The notes beneath the pieces were generated by a model. The model was given only the letters and a program-made list of their open reading frames with translations, was not told the origin of the DNA and did not search any database. A DNA stretch of 64,000 nucleotides, taken from assembly GCA_051453625.1 (NCBI GenBank), contig JBOZIK010000001.1:294904953-294968952 (forward strand), in the 5' to 3' direction. Made by a program: the position numbers and the translations under genes. This DNA is from Welwitschia mirabilis (Eukaryota; Gnetophyta; Gnetopsida; Welwitschiales). Positions 10,575 through 23,019 of this stretch are shown piece after piece; the stretch's first letter is position 1; every line of letters begins with the position of its first letter.

Positions 10575-13400
10575 AATCCATTCAGTTCATGAGTTATGTA
10601 GTATCTATGAAGCATATATGAGTTGATCTAGATAAAGTTAAGACAATTATAGAATGGATAGTACCTACAAATATTACTAAGATTACAAGCTTCCTTGGTC
10701 CTACTAGGCATTACCATTGATTCATCTTTAGATTCTCTAATATAGATTCTTTCTTAACAATTCTCTTAAGGAAAAATAATAACTTTTAATAAATAGAAAA
10801 ATGTCAATAGTTCTTTGATTGTCTTAAAGGGTGNNNNNNNNNNNNNNNNNNNNNNNNNNNNNNNNNNNNNNNNNNNNNNNNNNNNNNNNNNNNNNNNNNN
10901 NNNNNNNNNNNNNNNNNNNNNNNNNNNNNNNNNNNNNNNNNNNNNNNNNNNNNNNNNNNNNNNNNNNNNNNNNNNNNNNNNNNNNNNNNNNNNNNNNNNN
11001 NNNNNNNNNNNNNNNNNNNNNNNNNNNNNNNNNNNNNNNNNNNNNNNNNNNNNNNNNNNNNNNNNNNNNNNNNNNNNNNNNNNNNNNNNNNNNNNNNNNN
11101 NNNNNNNNNNNNNNNNNNNNNNNNNNNNNNNNNNNNNNNNNNNNNNNNNNNNNNNNNNNNNNNNNNNNNNNNNNNNNNNNNNNNNNNNNNNNNNNNNNNN
11201 NNNNNNNNNNNNNNNNNNNNNNNNNNNNNNNNNNNNNNNNNNNNNNNNNNNNNNNNNNNNNNNNNNNNNNNNNNNNNNNNNNNNNNNNNNNNNNNNNNNN
11301 NNNNNNNNNNNNNNNNNNNNNNNNNNNNNNNNNNNNNNNNNNNNNNNNNNNNNNNNNNNNNNNNNNNNNNNNNNNNNNNNNNNNNNNNNNNNNNNNNNNN
11401 NNNNNNNNNNNNNNNNNNNNNNNNNNNNNNNNNNNNNNNNNNNNNNNNNNNNNNNNNNNNNNNNNNNNNNNNNNNNNNNNNNNNNNNNNNNNNNNNNNNN
11501 NNNNNNNNNNNNNNNNNNNNNNNNNNNNNTGATTGTCTTAAAGGGTGTTTAACTAGTTCCCCAATTTTAGCAATATTAGATGATTCTAAAACCTTTTTAA
11601 TTTACATTAATACATCAAAACAAGGAATTAGAGCTATTCTTAAGAAAAATAAAAGGGTAATAGCCTATGGATTAAGGAAACTTAAGAAACATAACAGAAA
11701 CTACCATATTCATGATCTTGAATTAGCTATAGTAATATTTTCTTTAAAGTTATGAAATCATTATCTCTATAGTGTTAAATTTCAAGTTTGGACTGATCAT
11801 AAGGGTTTAAAATATATTTTCACTTGACTAAGCTTAAATCTTAGGCAAAGAAGATAGGTGAAATTTCTTTGTGATTTTGATCTTGAAATTTTATATCATA
11901 AAGCCAAAGAAAACAAAGTTGTAGATGCCCTCAGTAGACATAGCTATCTTAAAATAATTATGAAAATTTAAAGTCAGCTACCTACTATTATTATAGAAAG
12001 TCAAAAGAAAGATGAAAATTATCAAAAACTAAAGGATTAATTCAAAAAATCAATACAGTTAAGAGACTTTAGTATTGATCCAAAAGGTATTATTAAATTC
12101 AAGGGAATATTCTTATTCCTAATGTAGATGACGTTAGACAAAATCTAATGTTTGAATTTCATAATCCACTAATGTTAGGTAATTCTAGGAGAATAATAAT
12201 GTATCAAAACATAGAGCAAAAATTTTAGTGATCAGGTATGAAAAAGAATATGATAGAAGTCATATTAAAGTATCTAAATTATTAACAAGTTAAGGCAAAA
12301 CATAGGAATTTAGTAGAACTACTCTATCCTCATAATGTTTTATAATATAAATGGGATGTGATTTGCATGGATTTTATATTGGAACTTCCAAGAATCTTGA
12401 GAGGTAATAACTCAATCATGACTATAATTAATAGAGTAGTTAAGTTAGTACATTTTATTTTAGTAAAGTCTACTCATAATGCTTAGGATATAGCTAAAGT
12501 ATACATCTAGAATGTTATTCGTTTTCGTGATGTACTCTTAGTATTTATTTTTGATAGAGATTTAAAATTTACCTCTAAATTTTGGTAAAAATTATAATTA
12601 GATTTAGGAATCAAGCTAAATATGAGCACTACCTTTCATCCTTAAATAGATGGTTAGGTAAAAAGGATAAAATCTTAGAACATCTTCTTAGAGCATGTGT
12701 TCGGATAAGATTAAGAGTTAGAAATAAAACCTAACATTACCAGAATTTTCATATCATAATAATTATTAAAGTTCTATATGAATGGCTCCATTTGAAGCTC
12801 TATATGGTAGGAAATGCAGATCAACAAATATATGGATAAAACCTAAGGAAAGATTAATCATAAGACTAGAAATATTATAAGAAATAAAAAATAAGATAAA
12901 AACCATTAATAATAAACTAAAAGAAGCAGTAAATAGATAAAATATGTATGCAAATCATTAAAGAAGAGACCTTGAATTCTAAGGAGATGATAATGTATTC
13001 CTTAAGATGTGATTAATGAAATTAATTATGTGAGAAGTTAGGAAATCAAAGCTAGCTCCTTGATTTATTAGACCATTTTAGATATTCGAATGTATTAGAT
13101 TTGTTGCATACAAACTTACTTTACCTCTCTAATTATTGCACATGCACAATTTTCCCCCCTATGAATATGCTAATAAACTATATTGTAGATTATCCTTATG
13201 TCTTAAATTGATTCCACATTTAGGTGAAACCTAATTTTTCAAATATAGAGGAGCCAAAAGTAGTGTTGGACCAATGAATTATCACTTCGTAGAACAGGGA
13301 GATCCATCAAGTAAAGATAAAATTAAGTAATCATAGGCTTGATAAAGCTACTTGGGAGCTAGAAGAATTAATGAAAGTCAATACTCAATCCTTTTTGAAT
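10575..13400 (+). pseudogene. Gypsy A pol fragment: RT end, RNase H, integrase, C-terminal tail
   Basis: The RT end reads VDLDKVKTIIEWIVPTNITK then SFLGPTRHYH (about 10635-10720), the conserved end of gypsy RT. RNase H follows at 11548-11960, with QGIRAILKKNKRVIAYG, a Y-x-x-HDLELA segment, TDHKGLKYIF and KVVDALSRH. Integrase core segments lie at 12350-12700 (WDVICMDFILELP, FDRDLKFTS, FHP-x-x-DG). AFEALYGRKCRS-like sequence is near 12785-12825, reading APFEALYGRKCRSTN. The tail ends with ATWELEE near 13345, a motif seen at the end of chromodomain-type pol proteins. Stops are frequent. The N-run 10834-11529 falls between RT and RNase H, but the protein reads straight across it. Confidence 0.85.
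10834..11529. other. Assembly gap (696 N), probably artefactual
   Basis: The 18 bases tgattgtcttaaagggtg occur immediately before (10816-10833) and immediately after (11530-11547) the gap. Joining them once gives an uninterrupted gypsy RT to RNase H reading, as expected for the family. The real distance is therefore probably zero. Confidence 0.85.
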
Positions 13401-13470
13401 TCCATAATACATAATCTTATATTTTCATAGTCATTATATATTTTGATTCCTAGGAGTAAATCCTTTTTAA

Positions 13471-13480
13471 GTGGGGAGCA
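13471..13480 (+). other. Polypurine tract of gypsy A
   Basis: gtggggagca directly precedes the inferred LTR start tgttatacc. A purine run at this place primes plus-strand DNA synthesis in LTR retrotransposons, and it fixes the LTR start. Confidence 0.65.
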
Positions 13481-14515
13481 TGTTATACCTTACATTTTTT
13501 AACCCTTAAGTAGTAAACATAATTATATGATGATGTTAGCTTTTGAATTATGTAATACATTTTTATGTCAAATTTTAATAAAAATCCTTTTTATTTAATT
13601 CGAAGTTTATGAGAATCAATGTGTATCTTTATAATTAATAATGTATTATGTTTCTTATGTTACAAATATGTTTTGAATTATAGGTACTTATAAGATTACT
13701 AAATTAATTAATCTTATTTTTAAATAATTTTAGTATTTTAAGTAATAATGCTAATTATGATAATTTTAATAGGAAAAGAAATTAATAAACAAAGGATATC
13801 CAACTATTAATACTAAGCAAATCTATTTATGATAAGACATGTTACTTACATAGTTAAATTATTAAATTGAAAATTTTACATGAAGGTGTAAAATAAGAAT
13901 AAAATGTTTACATAAATGACATGTGACATCTTTATTTTAATCATTTATCCTTGTGCCTTATTCAAATTTAAAAAAAAAACTAAAATTACTTGGTAAAAGT
14001 AAAAGAATAATGAGTAGGTAAAAAGTAAGAGTACTATATTTAACTATGACAATTTCTTACATTTAGTTATCATATTTTCTTACATTCAACTATGATAGTT
14101 CTTTCTTGTGATTTGTATTATTGGTGTGATAAAACATTAAGAGTGTAAAAGTGTGAATAGGGACATGTACTCTTATCTATAAACTAAAAAGGATAAATCA
14201 GTAGAAATTATTCTATTATGAATTTTAGTTATATTAATTTTTATGAGAATACTTTATGCATAAAATATTATTTTTCTTGTTCATGTGAATTATGAAAAAA
14301 ATTATCTTCTTATGTTACATAGCAATTTTGATATTGATGCATTTGTTCTTCCAATGCATTTTACACATTATTTAAAATATGTTTTGAATTAATTATGCAC
14401 CTATGAAGGATTAAGAAGGAATTTGAATGAGGAAATGATGCATGTAATTAATCTTATTAATTAAAGTAAAAAAATTACTCACTCTAATTAGGTGCACGAG
14501 TTATAAATAATATTT

Positions 14516-14790
14516 CTTTTGTCATTCATGCATTACTTTCACTTCTTATATAAGCTTTTACAACTTCTCATTGATCAATTTTATCACTTGTCATTTATAT
14601 GTGAATGTTACTTTTTACACAAGCTCTTCTAACTTATCATTAATGAATCTTATCATTTGTCATTCATAGGTTAATATCACTTTTACATAAGCTCATCCAA
14701 CTTGTCATTAATCCATATTATCATTTGTCATTTATATGTTAATGTTACTTTCATACTAACTTATTATTGAGCAATCTTATTAACTAAAAG
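14516..14790 (+). repeat. Minisatellite of about 69 bp, four degenerate units, in the gypsy A LTR
   Basis: The motif [ct]ttgtcatt[ct]at recurs near 14518, 14587, 14656 and 14724, spaced 68-69 bases. Each is followed by an atgttactttt- and ataagct-like segment. The array lies about 80 bases upstream of a TATA-like sequence, a position where LTR U3 enhancer repeats are known in other retroelements. Confidence 0.7.
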
Positions 14791-14870
14791 TGATTTCTTT
14801 ACCTTATGGATAACATTATGTGGATGGTCTTTAACAAATTATATTAATAACCTTTAGTACAACATTTATT

Positions 14871-14878
14871 TATAAATA
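14871..14878 (+). promoter_or_regulatory. TATA-like site in gypsy A LTR
   Basis: tataaata lies in an LTR that otherwise has few such sites in a sensible position, just downstream of the 69-bp repeats. It would mark the U3/R boundary some 30 bases downstream. In DNA this AT-rich a chance match is quite possible. Confidence 0.3.
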
Positions 14879-14967
14879 AAGTCCTCTTATTTCTTCATAA
14901 TATAATTTTTATTTTCCAAGCAAGTTTACGATATCAAAGTTTTTTACTTAATTCTTATCCTCTTGAG

Positions 14968-15036
14968 TGTGGAGTTGGAGCTTGAAATCTTGGAGCTTGA
15001 AGGTTGGAGCTTGGAGCTAGGATATTAGAGCTTAGG
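14968..15036 (+). repeat. Short tandem repeat of ttggagctt in gypsy A LTR
   Basis: ttggagctt or close variants occur five to six times in about 70 bases (for example near 14976, 14991, 15004 and 15011). It lies in what would be the transcribed R/U5 part of the LTR if the TATA-like site at 14871 is used. Confidence 0.6.
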
Positions 15037-17788
15037 ACTTCATCAAACATTCATCAAGGATCATTAGTCTTTTACCTTCCAAGTGGATTTCTCTTTCACA
15101 AGAACTTTAGCTTCATCCTAGTGTTTTGCATTAGACATATGCAAATAATTATACTACTAATATATTATTGATGTTGCCCCTTCCATTGGCTAAGACTAAG
15201 ATAATAAATATATTTGAGTAATATATTTACATTCCTAATTGATGATGTTATTAATGAAAGTTTTCTCTTTAGTTGATACTAAGATGAGGAAGAGATTTGA
15301 AGGTTCTCTTTACATGCTTAGTTAAGGGAGTTACTAATGAAGATTTTAGTCAAGTAGTAATGGGGGTTTACTATAATTTTTTAGGTACCTATGTTATATT
15401 TTGTTATCTTATTATTGAAATTAATTTATATTATTTATAAATCAACTTGGCATTATAGTTCTTATTAGGATAAATTACTTTACTCTTCAAAATCCATTTA
15501 GGCTAGGCACTTCTTCTTAAAAAAACTTAAGATTCATAGTATTTGTTGCATTGATTATTATTGTAAGTTAAGTTTGTATTATCTAAAATTTATTTTTATA
15601 CTTTTTATGCTGATTTTATTATACATTTTTAGTTAAATTATTATTTTTAATTTCTATAAATTTGTATGAGTTCTCATGTCCTTAGTGTACTTAAAGTTTA
15701 GTTTTTCCTCATAAGTGGAGCATAACTTAAGAAAGTTATAACTAATTTAATATTAAATATATATTTATAAAATTTTTTATGTAAGTTTAGAATAAACTTA
15801 GAAGTTCAAAAATTTAAAAAAATTAATTTTTTTAAGAGTTAGTAAATTTGTAAAAGTATTTGATGAAAATAATTTGGAAATTACAAACAAGGAACAATAG
15901 GCAAAAAGTCTCAATTTTTAAAATTCATGGTTATTCCTATGTAAAAATTAAAGATTTAAAATTTTAGAAAATTTAACAATATTTCTATGAAGTATTTATT
16001 CATTTGAAATTTCTAAGTAGATTAAAAGTTATAATCATTTTAGTATAAGGTATTACTTTAGCAACTCCAAAATTTAGGTAATTTTTGTAATCATATTTTG
16101 ATCCTATAAAACATTTTTATAGTAATTTAAATTTAATAATTTAATTTCCAAGGATGATATGATGAGTCTAGTTTAAGAAAATGAAGTCTAATTTATTTTT
16201 ACATTTTAAAATAATTAGTTATAAATTTTTAGTTTTAATACCTTTTAGAATCTTAGGAAATTTTTAAATAATTAGGAATTCTAGAAAATTTTTAATGTAA
16301 GTATTCAATTATCTTAAATATTGCATATGATTACTAGTTAAGTTGAATTTGTTTTATATTATTTTTTATATGCTATTTATCAATATTTAGGCCTTTATTC
16401 TTACATTTCAAACATAATCAATAAGTTTGTCTACTTAGTAATTCTAGAGATGTGTAGCTAAATATCCTAACTCTATAATGGTTTTTTGATAAAATATATA
16501 TTTTAGTTAATCTTATTTTGATATATATATTTAGAATTAATAAGGGGGTTTAAATGTTGGCTTATTTTCATACAAGAGGCATGTTTCTATATTTTAACTT
16601 TAATGTATTAATGTGCCTTATTTTGAAAAGAATTATTACAACGTAGAAAAATAAAGGGGGTTTTTCTTTAATTTATCTCCACTGTTATGATTTTAAAATT
16701 TAATATTTTTCTTTTATGTAAAATCAAAATGATTCTTACATTTTTTTTTGTATATGATTATTTTCGTAAAATAAACCTATAATGATTAAAATTATATATA
16801 CTCGGTAAATAATCCACTAGATATCCAAATAATTGTATGCTTGTAATTGTATGATGTATTCATTCAACTAAATCAAGATAATATTAATTATTATTCATCC
16901 CAATACTTGGATTTCATTACCCATATGGGTTGCCTTACATTTTTTTTAATAAACCCTTCTAGAAGTGAATTTAATCATTGCTCTCATGCCTTGTCCATAT
17001 ATGGACTCACTCTGACTTAACATCTCAAGACTTTGGTATCAAAGAATTATGTTAGACTAACCTAAAATTTTTCAAGAAAGAAAGGGCCATTTGTAATCAT
17101 GCATCCGCCTCACCTATATTCTGTCATCTATATTGTGGATATATTGAGGTGAAGTCTAAGCCTATTGGAGGACTAGAGGAATAAATTCCATGAAGTTTTA
17201 TGTGTGCTAATTACTTTCATGTGCTACCTTATGTAGCCAGTATCAAGGATGTGGATTGTTTATGGCCCTGTCATGCTTATTTATATATGGGTAACAAATG
17301 TATGTGGCTATTAGACCTATGTCAGGTAGGGCCAACTCCACTACCATACAATACACTGATCGTTCCATGTTACCATATGGTAGAATTATATCACATCTAG
17401 AGGGTGGCTAGACATTGAGTTAGAATGCCATTAATGAAAGTTGCAACATACTACTATGTTTATTAGGAACTGTCCTAATACTTATCCATGTATGTAATAA
17501 AATGAGATAATATCCCATCAACTTTGTATAAGATGTCATTGGGTGACTAAAAAAAAAAGGTTAAGAATAAATTTAGGAGACAATTTTGAGATTGTTATTA
17601 TGTGAAAACCCAAAAGGATCTATAATTAAGACGTGATTACATTATTTAATTATCTTAAATATTATAATATTTTAATAGGGCCTAAGTAGAAATTAATCTT
17701 AAGTTTCATTGTTCATGTTAGTTCATAATATTATCTTAAAAACCAAAAAATAGTACTTAACTACAGTAATTAAAATTAGGGTGTTACA

Positions 17789-18734
17789 AATGTTGTGGAA
17801 AAAATTTTGACCCTTAGTAAAAGATAGTTATCATTTTGAACATTGTTAAGTGATGTTTTAGTTTAGTTTTTCACTTATTAAAGATTTATGTAATTTGAAC
17901 AAAATAAATATTATTAGCTAGTAAATTTGATTTGGTAACTTAGATATTTAAAAATGTTATAAATTATTATTATGAATTAAAAATTTTCTCTTATATAAGA
18001 TTCCATTTTCTAATCTTTAACGAGTCTAATCCAGAGTATGTATTATTATTATCTAAGCTTTGTTATTGAAAATCCTAATTAAAATACATGGTTGAAAAAC
18101 ATGTTTTAGAAAAGTTTATCTAGTAACATTTTCATATGTCTTCTTAACATTTTACATTTAATAAATCAGCAGCTTAGTAATTCATTTCTTCTATCTTAGA
18201 AAAATGTTTATGTTATGAATCTAGTAAAAAGGTTGAACTACATATGATAGGCTTCAAGTAAAAAAACTAGCCAATTTCCTTATGCATATCCTAGTAGGCA
18301 ATTCATCTAGCTAGATTATGTAGTTGAAATTCATTTTTAATTATAGTTACCATACATATTGAGGATAATACACACCTTAATGATTAATAAATTCTTCTTG
18401 ATAAAAGTAATGGTAGAATACAAAATGTCCTTCAAGTATTAAAGGATTCATGTTACCAAAGTTTAATACTTGCAATTAGAAATTGTTGTACAATTTTTGG
18501 TTGTTCATTACTTTTTTTTATTATTTAGTATATAATCTAGTACACCCCATTATGAACATGACATACCACATTTAAGAAGATTATTATCACAAATGAGTAT
18601 GATATATAAGACATTACTATATTCTTAAGTTTTCAAATTAATGCATTAATTAAAAAATAATTTAATATATACAAGAAATTTAGACCTTAATAATCCCAAG
18701 GCACAGGCTAAGATAGACATAAAAAAGCTTAAAA
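17789..18734. other. AT-rich DNA without recognisable feature
   Basis: No open frame or repeat terminus could be supported between the end of gypsy A and the 1.32-kb tandem repeat. Confidence 0.4.
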
Positions 18735-21700
18735 CATATTTTGTAAAAATAAACCATGAATAAAAATATTTCTAAATTCATAACATAAATTACTAAATAT
18801 GACATGCATCTGTTAATGTATCTCAAATATCAATATGGGTATACAAGAATATACTCAAGAGAAAGATTATCAAATATTCATGATAGATATTATTAGAACT
18901 AATACTTTCTCTTAACCATATAGCATTCAATTGTAGTATGTTCATAAGGAACTGACATAGAACTCAAATATATCCTTAACTAAAATTCCTATTATATCTT
19001 GTAATACTCAACTTTCAAATTTAAGTTTCTCAAGGATGATTGTGATTGTAACATAACAAACTTATATTAAAAGTAAAAAAATGTTTTTATTCCATAGGGA
19101 GCACATAAATAATACTAAAGTTACAAGGGTGAGTTAGTAAGTAAAGATGGAAAAAATAAAAGGGTTTAAGATAAATTTTAATATTATAGAAGTGGAAACG
19201 GTTTCATCGAAGGATACCATAGAGAAATATGAAGGTTATATCTAACTTATAATTAATTTGATATATTAAATAAAATCACGATTCTCATTATTTGTAAAGG
19301 ATCATAGTAATGATGTGATGGTTATAGCTTATTTTAATTGTAAAGACCTACTAAGATAAAATATAAGATAACTTATTTAAGAATACATGCACTAATGATA
19401 AAAGAAATGAGTCTTAGAACCATGTAGATAAATATTAATGATAATAAACATCAAGAATAGAAATTATCAGTGACGACGAATCTTCTATTATAGATGACTA
19501 CATGTAAGATGAATATGTCCTTCACTTTATATATCAAAGAACCAACCCCCTAGATAAAAGTTCTTAAGTAATCATAAAGAATATTGTGTAGCATGAATAC
19601 ATATTATGTTGAATGAAATTAATATGTTCTTTCCATAATAATGGCACATGTAGTATAGTCTTAGAGTATAGGCATATCACCTTCCAAGGGTAAACAATAT
19701 AAAATAACTTTTTTAAAAATAAGTACATGAATTATGCTATCGAATTAGATTGAAAATATATCTTTTGATAAAATATATTTTTGAGTAGTTAATATATAAC
19801 TATAATCCACAATTAACATGAATTATTTCTTTAAGGGTCAGCTCCTAGATTTCATTCATCACTACATCAATGAACTAGAATACTCTAATGTAGTTATAAT
19901 GATTTATGACATGGTTAAACTAGTTCTTGACATGATCATAATGCTTCTCAGCATGATTCCATATGAATGCCATAAGTCCTGATTTTAGGTATTTGTTAAT
20001 ATGTCTAAGTTAACCTATAAAATATAGAACATATTTTAGTGAGTTAGGCATTTCACATGCACAAAATGCAACAATGAATAGAATAATTATAAATCCATAA
20101 CATTAATCATTAAATATGACATGAACCTTTAGTGTGTCTTAAATAGCAACATGGATATATGAAAATCTATCAAAGAGAAAAAATATTACTAATTCTTTAT
20201 TTTAATCATGTAGCATAAAATTGTCATCTATTAATAATAATTTAACATATAACTCAAATACACCCTTAACTAGAATTCTCACTATATCTCATAAGAATCA
20301 ACTTGCAAATTCAAGTTTCTCAATGCTTACTATTGCTATAATATGATGGATTTAAACCAAAAGTAAAGAGAATGTTTCTCTTCTATAGGAAGCATGAAAA
20401 GGATACTAAAATTGCAAGGATTAATTACTAAATAAATATTATAGAAATAATAGAGATTTAAAGTAAATTTAATATTAAAAATGTGGCAAGGGATTCATCT
20501 AATAATAACATAGGGTAAGATAGATGTTAGATCTATTATATAATTGATTCAGTATGTTATAATTAATCATGATTCAAATTATGTCTAAAACATTATAACA
20601 ATTATGTCATGATTACCATTCATTCTAATTATAAAGGACTACTAACATAAAATATGAGATAGCTTATTAAATATGAAACACATAAATAACAAAAGAAATC
20701 ATATAAACAAATATTAATAGTAAGAAAAACATAAAAATACAAATCACCATCAAATATCAATCTCTTATTACAAATAACTATCACCAATTATTATAATAAT
20801 GCTTCACAAATGTAAGATTAATATATCCTTGGCTCCATGTATTAAAGGACCAATTCCCTCACTAGAAGAGGTTATTCGATAATGTTAAGTAATTATGGAG
20901 AATTTCTAGCATGAATACAAAATATGTTGATGAAAGTTAAGATTCCTTTTTCACAATTAAGACATGAGTATAAATAGTTTTAGGGTCTAAGCATATCACC
21001 ATTAAAGGGTAGATGATATAAAATGTTGTTTCTAATTAAGGGACATGACTAATTCTATTGAAACCATATTATAAATATCTATTTTGATAAACTATATTCT
21101 TGACTTATTTAATAAATAATTATGGTCCATAATTGGACATGAGTTATTTATCCCAAGTCTGTCTCTTATCTTCTATGTATCATTGCACTAGTAAACTAGG
21201 ACACTATGATGTAATTGTAATTCTTTATCGTATGGTCATAATGCTTCCTCATACAATCATAAGAATTTCTACTATAGAATCCTACTTCTAGGCATTTGTT
21301 AATATATGTAATTTAACCTTTAAAAAATATGAAAAACATATTTAAGTAATATAGGCCCTTAACATGATTTACTAAGTAAAATAATAATAAATATTAATAT
21401 TAATATGATTAAATAAGAATAATTAATGGGTTAAATATATAAAAAAATTATGTCTTAATAAGATACTTTTTTACATGAGTCACTTTTTAAATTAAATTAA
21501 TTAATTATGAGTTTATATCAACATCTTATCATAATGTAAGATTTTTTTAAATTAACTTAAGAAAATATCATAGGAAAAAAGTACCATAGAAAGTCTTAGA
21601 ATGTAAGCATATCACCATTCAATGGTAAATGTTATAAAATAATTATTTTAATCATAGGACATGACTTATGCTATCAGAATCATATATAGCCCACACATTG

Positions 21701-21875
21701 ACATAAATTATTTCTTTAAAGTTTGGCTCTTAGCTCCCATGAAACATCATACTAATGAACTATAACATTGTGATGTAGTTGTAATGTTTGGTGGCATGGT
21801 TATAATAGTTTTTAACATTGTAATAAGGCTTTCTAACATGATCATATGTGGGATTCAGAAGTCCCACTTCTTAAT
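18735..21875. repeat. Tandem repeat of about 1.32 kb, two full units and a partial third
   Basis: Landmarks recur at a constant spacing. aatatgacatg at 18797 returns near 20114 (about 1317). agtcttagagtataggcatatc at 19657 returns near 20976 (about 1319). A third, shorter copy of the unit's last third follows at 21592-21875, after about 230 bases of different sequence. Matching phrases run throughout, such as aactcaaata-atatccttaact and ccacaatt-acatgaatta. The units differ by many point changes and small indels, so the duplication is old. There is no coding potential in any frame. It may be a satellite-like array or repeated LTR or UTR pieces of an unrecognised element. Confidence 0.72.
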
Positions 21876-22439
21876 GGAAGGCGAGAATTTAGGGAGTAAA
21901 TAAAGGTTGATGATTTTGAAACTTTTGATTATGTTTTAACAAAATACCTATTTGATTCTCTATTAAAAGATATTACTTCTTAATATGTCTTCTCCCAGAT
22001 TGATAGCTTTCTTCATCAAAAGGATCAATTTACATTGGTAATTTAGGTTATAATATTAAGATTTTACATGATTGTTATTCTTCAAAATTTTTTCTAGTTG
22101 TTGAACTTGCAAATTCTAAGACGAACAAAAACACTTTAGATATTAAAGTTTTTTTTTTAACAATCAGTAGTTATTTGATTACTCAGAAATGGACATAGCA
22201 TTTGGATCCTAATTCAGATGAGTATTCTAAGATTCCATGCTAGATTTAACTATAAAATATTTTCCTTATTTTCATTAAGATCAAAAGTAAAATTTTTAAC
22301 ATCATTAATGTAATCCTCAAATAAGAGATACTAGCTTCTTAAAATGGTATATGATATTGATGTTATTTTATGTAAACTAACCTATAACATAAAAATTACA
22401 AATTAAAATTCCAGGTAAGGAATCATAGTTATGTCTGAA
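21876..22439. other. Unassigned AT-rich stretch upstream of LINE B
   Basis: It may contain the 5' end and ORF1 N-terminus of LINE B, but I could not recognise specific motifs. Confidence 0.35.
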
Positions 22440-22960
22440 AAGTTACATACTATAATTTGAAGGGTTGTTATTTCTATTACAACCATAAGGGCCACCCTAT
22501 CAAGAGTTGTTTTTTTTTGGATAAAAAATTATTTCTAAGAAAAGATAATAATTTTATTTAAAGAAAAAGGATAATGAAACTTCCTTAAATACACTATCAA
22601 AAACCTCTCTAACTACTTTTAACTTGTTATTAATCCTTTCAAATATGATGGAATAAAAAATTTTTTATGTCTAAAAGAACTACATCTATGCAAAAGTAAA
22701 GTTTATGGTTGGAGTAATTGAATCAAATGTTAATGCAAAAGGCTTTTATAAAGGGCAATTTAAGAAGATAAAGATAGTTAAAAAGCACTTTTAATCTAAG
22801 AAACCATGAGGTATTTCCTCTACTTCTATTTCTATTAATCTTTAAAATGTACTTCCATTAGGTAATGCATTTTCATCCTTTAGTAACATGAATTACAAAA
22901 CATTAGGAAAGCTTCACATAAATAGGGTAGAAGCCTTCTTTCCTTCATTACAATATTAGT
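22440..22960 (+). pseudogene. LINE B ORF1 C-terminal remnant (weak)
   Basis: GCYFYYNHKGHPIKSC near 22458-22505 looks like a zinc knuckle in which the second Cys is now Tyr and the Cys-to-His spacing is one residue longer than usual. It is followed by lysine-rich sequence and, near 22800-22950, by scrambled low-complexity sequence. Position upstream of the LINE B endonuclease supports ORF1, but the match is poor. A gag knuckle of an LTR element is the alternative. Confidence 0.4.
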
Positions 22961-23019
22961 GTTTTATTAAAATTTGCGAAGTTTATTTAATGAGTTATAA
23001 GGAAAGATTATGAAAGAAT

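Larger units (their letters stand above)
10575..17788 (+). mobile_element. Ty3/gypsy element A, 5'-truncated, with long 3' LTR (Tekay/Del-like)
   Basis: The element begins inside RT and runs through RNase H and integrase to a C-terminal tail, a polypurine tract and one LTR of about 4.3 kb. No gag, protease or 5' LTR is present upstream, where LINE A lies instead. The domain order RT, RNase H, integrase is that of Ty3/gypsy. The very long LTR and its terminal sequences (tgttatacc... and ...gggtgttaca) fit the Tekay/Del chromovirus group, though the lineage is my inference. Confidence 0.8.
13481..17788 (+). repeat. Gypsy A 3' LTR, about 4.3 kb
   Basis: It starts tgttataccttac after the polypurine tract and ends ttagggtgttaca. 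The two ends form an imperfect terminal inverted repeat (TG...CA), with several of the mismatches being C/T changes. The interval has no coding signal. A 66-codon frame at 17200-17400 is inside it and is not supported as a gene. It holds a 69-bp minisatellite and a TATA-like site that could be the element's own promoter. With no second LTR in the window the 3' end rests only on the terminal motif. A shorter LTR followed by unrelated DNA is the alternative. Confidence 0.58.

Noticed and set aside
17200-17400. 66-codon plus-strand frame starting MCANYFHVLPYVASIK
   Set aside because: It lies inside the long gypsy A LTR, has no family resemblance and no codon-use or context support.
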